Shown in pieces: positions 12,001 through 12,842 of a stretch of 12,842 bases of DNA. A program made the translations under genes and the position numbers. Source of the DNA: CAVPEW01 sp050247895 (GTDB lineage: Bacteria > Actinomycetota > Acidimicrobiia > Acidimicrobiales > VFJN01); NCBI GenBank assembly GCA_050247895.1, contig JBFWTJ010000092.1, positions 1-12,842 of the forward strand. Reading direction: 5' to 3'. The notes below the pieces were generated by a model. It did not search any database, had not been told where the DNA came from, and saw only the letters and a list, made by a program, of their open reading frames with translations. Each line of letters opens with the position of its first letter. The first letter of the stretch is position 1.

Positions 12001-12777
12001 ATGCACGTCGTCGTCTGTGTGAAGCAGATCCCGGATCCGGCCGAGCCCGGCAAGCTCGAGGCGGACCACACGCTCGACCGCAGCGGGAAGCTCATCCTCG
12101 ACGAGTCAGACAGCTACGGCGTCGAGATGGCCCTCCAGCTGGTCGACAAGGCCGGCGGAGGCGAGGTGACCCTCGTGTCGATGGCCCCCAACGGCGAGAC
12201 CTCGGGCCTGCGCACCGCCCTGGCCATGGGCGCGGCCAAGGCCATCCTGGTCTCCGACGACGCCCTGTCGGGCGCCGGCGCGCTCGACACCGCCAAGGTC
12301 CTCGCCGCCGCCATCAAGCGGGCCGAGCCCGACCTGGTGCTGGCGGCCACCGAGTCGTCGGACGGCTACACCGGCACCGTGCCCGAGCAGGTCGCCGCGC
12401 TGCTGGGCCTGCCCTCGGTCACCTTCGCCAAGGACATCCAGGTCGAGGGGGGCCAGGTCAAGGTCCAGCGCCAGACCGAGGCCGGCTACGACGTGGTCGA
12501 GGCGCCCACCCCCGCGGTCGTGTCGGTCACCGCCGGGGTCGTGGAGCCCCGCTACCCCTCGTTCAAGGGGATCATGGCGGCCAAGTCCAAGCCCGTCGAC
12601 CAGCTCACCGTGGCCGACCTCGGCCTCGACGCCGGGCAGGTGGGCAGTGCCGGAGCGGGCCAGCAGATCGTGACCGTCGAGGACGCCCCGGCCCGCGAGG
12701 CCGGCGAGATCGTCGAGGACGACGGCGAGGGCTTCCAGAAGGTCGTGGCCTTCCTCGAGGGCCTCAAGGTCCTCTGA
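12001..12777 (+). CDS. etfB: Electron transfer flavoprotein beta subunit
   Basis: A 258-residue ETF beta subunit. With EtfA it forms the FAD- and AMP-binding heterodimer that accepts electrons from acyl-CoA and related dehydrogenases and passes them to ETF:quinone oxidoreductase. Visible features: MHVVVCVKQIPDP at the N-terminus, GVEMALQLVDKAGGGEVTLV, the nucleotide-binding region LAATESSDGYTGTVPEQVAA, and the family signature VVSVTAGVVEPRYPSFKGIM, continuing AAKSKP. ATG 12001 is the standard family start; an in-frame upstream extension has no support. The next gene is etfA after 26 bp, the usual order. It is divergent from the toxin-antitoxin operon with a 20-bp palindrome between them. Confidence 0.95.
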   Translation: MHVVVCVKQIPDPAEPGKLEADHTLDRSGKLILDESDSYGVEMALQLVDKAGGGEVTLVSMAPNGETSGLRTALAMGAAKAILVSDDALSGAGALDTAKVLAAAIKRAEPDLVLAATESSDGYTGTVPEQVAALLGLPSVTFAKDIQVEGGQVKVQRQTEAGYDVVEAPTPAVVSVTAGVVEPRYPSFKGIMAAKSKPVDQLTVADLGLDAGQVGSAGAGQQIVTVEDAPAREAGEIVEDDGEGFQKVVAFLEGLKVL

Positions 12778-12803
12778 GAGCGCCGGAACCAGGAGAGGGA
12801 GAG

Positions 12804-12842
12804 ATGGCTCTGAACCGGATCTGGGTGTTCGCCGAGCAGGTC
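12804..12842 (+). CDS. etfA: Electron transfer flavoprotein alpha subunit, N-terminal start (truncated by window edge)
   Basis: Only 13 codons are visible: MALNRIWVFAEQV, matching the EtfA N-terminus, where IWVFAEQ forms the first beta strand. A purine-rich ribosome site (AGGAG at 12791-12795, with GGGAGAG next to the ATG) precedes it, and etfB ends 26 bp upstream. Identity rests on this short motif and the conserved etfBA order. Confidence 0.85.
   Translation, partial: MALNRIWVFAEQV

Noticed and set aside
1..12842. tRNA, rRNA, CRISPR arrays, insertion sequences, att sites, riboswitches
   Set aside because: Looked for cloverleaf-like segments, regularly spaced repeats, transposase motifs and long leader regions on both strands; none seen. 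Nearly all bases are covered by recognisable coding genes.

Overview
The window is a very GC-rich, densely packed bacterial chromosome segment. The WhiB-family regulator, a PdtaS-type histidine kinase, DUF3107, a paired set of ArsA-type ATPases, frequent GTG starts and 4-nt GTGA/ATGA overlaps all point to Actinomycetota. A System I (Ccm) cytochrome c maturation cluster makes a deep-branching class such as Acidimicrobiia more likely than Streptomyces or Mycobacterium. This placement is inference from gene content; no marker gene was searched.

Layout. (1) Positions 1-2380, plus strand: the end of a ccmF-ccmG-ccmH-ccmI-like operon, each gene overlapping the next by a few bases. (2) Positions 2359-4692, minus strand: a SufR-like HTH regulator with C-terminal cysteines, a cysteine desulfurase overlapping it by 11 bp, and a small SixA-type histidine phosphatase. 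(3) Divergent from the regulator, plus strand 4763-8316: an Mrp/ApbC Fe-S carrier ATPase, a DUF3107 protein and two tandem ArsA/Get3-like ATPases. (4) Plus strand 8327-9808: a PdtaS-like histidine kinase, convergent with a WhiB gene (9875-10165, minus) across a strong hairpin. (5) Minus strand 10308-11912: a Phd/YefM-VapC-type toxin-antitoxin pair followed by a diacylglycerol-kinase-family lipid kinase. (6) Plus strand from 12001: etfB and the first codons of etfA.

The genes fit two themes. One is Fe-S and redox biology: cysteine desulfurase, Mrp, a regulator with potential cluster-ligand cysteines, WhiB, Ccm and ETF. The other is signalling: PdtaS and WhiB. The dgk-whiB-pdtaS arrangement resembles, from memory, Rv3218-whiB1(Rv3219)-pdtaS(Rv3220c) of Mycobacterium tuberculosis.

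No RNA genes, CRISPR arrays, insertion sequences or phage genes were seen. No intergenic stretch exceeds about 145 bp. The most informative non-coding features are a CRP-like half-site ladder upstream of whiB, a 20-bp palindrome in front of the toxin-antitoxin operon, a cluster of GGTA/TACC half-sites between the regulator and mrp, and several -10 boxes placed 6-7 nt before start codons, suggesting leaderless mRNAs. I see no convincing wholly new system. The best candidates for follow-up are the asymmetric ArsA pair next to DUF3107 and the regulatory DNA.
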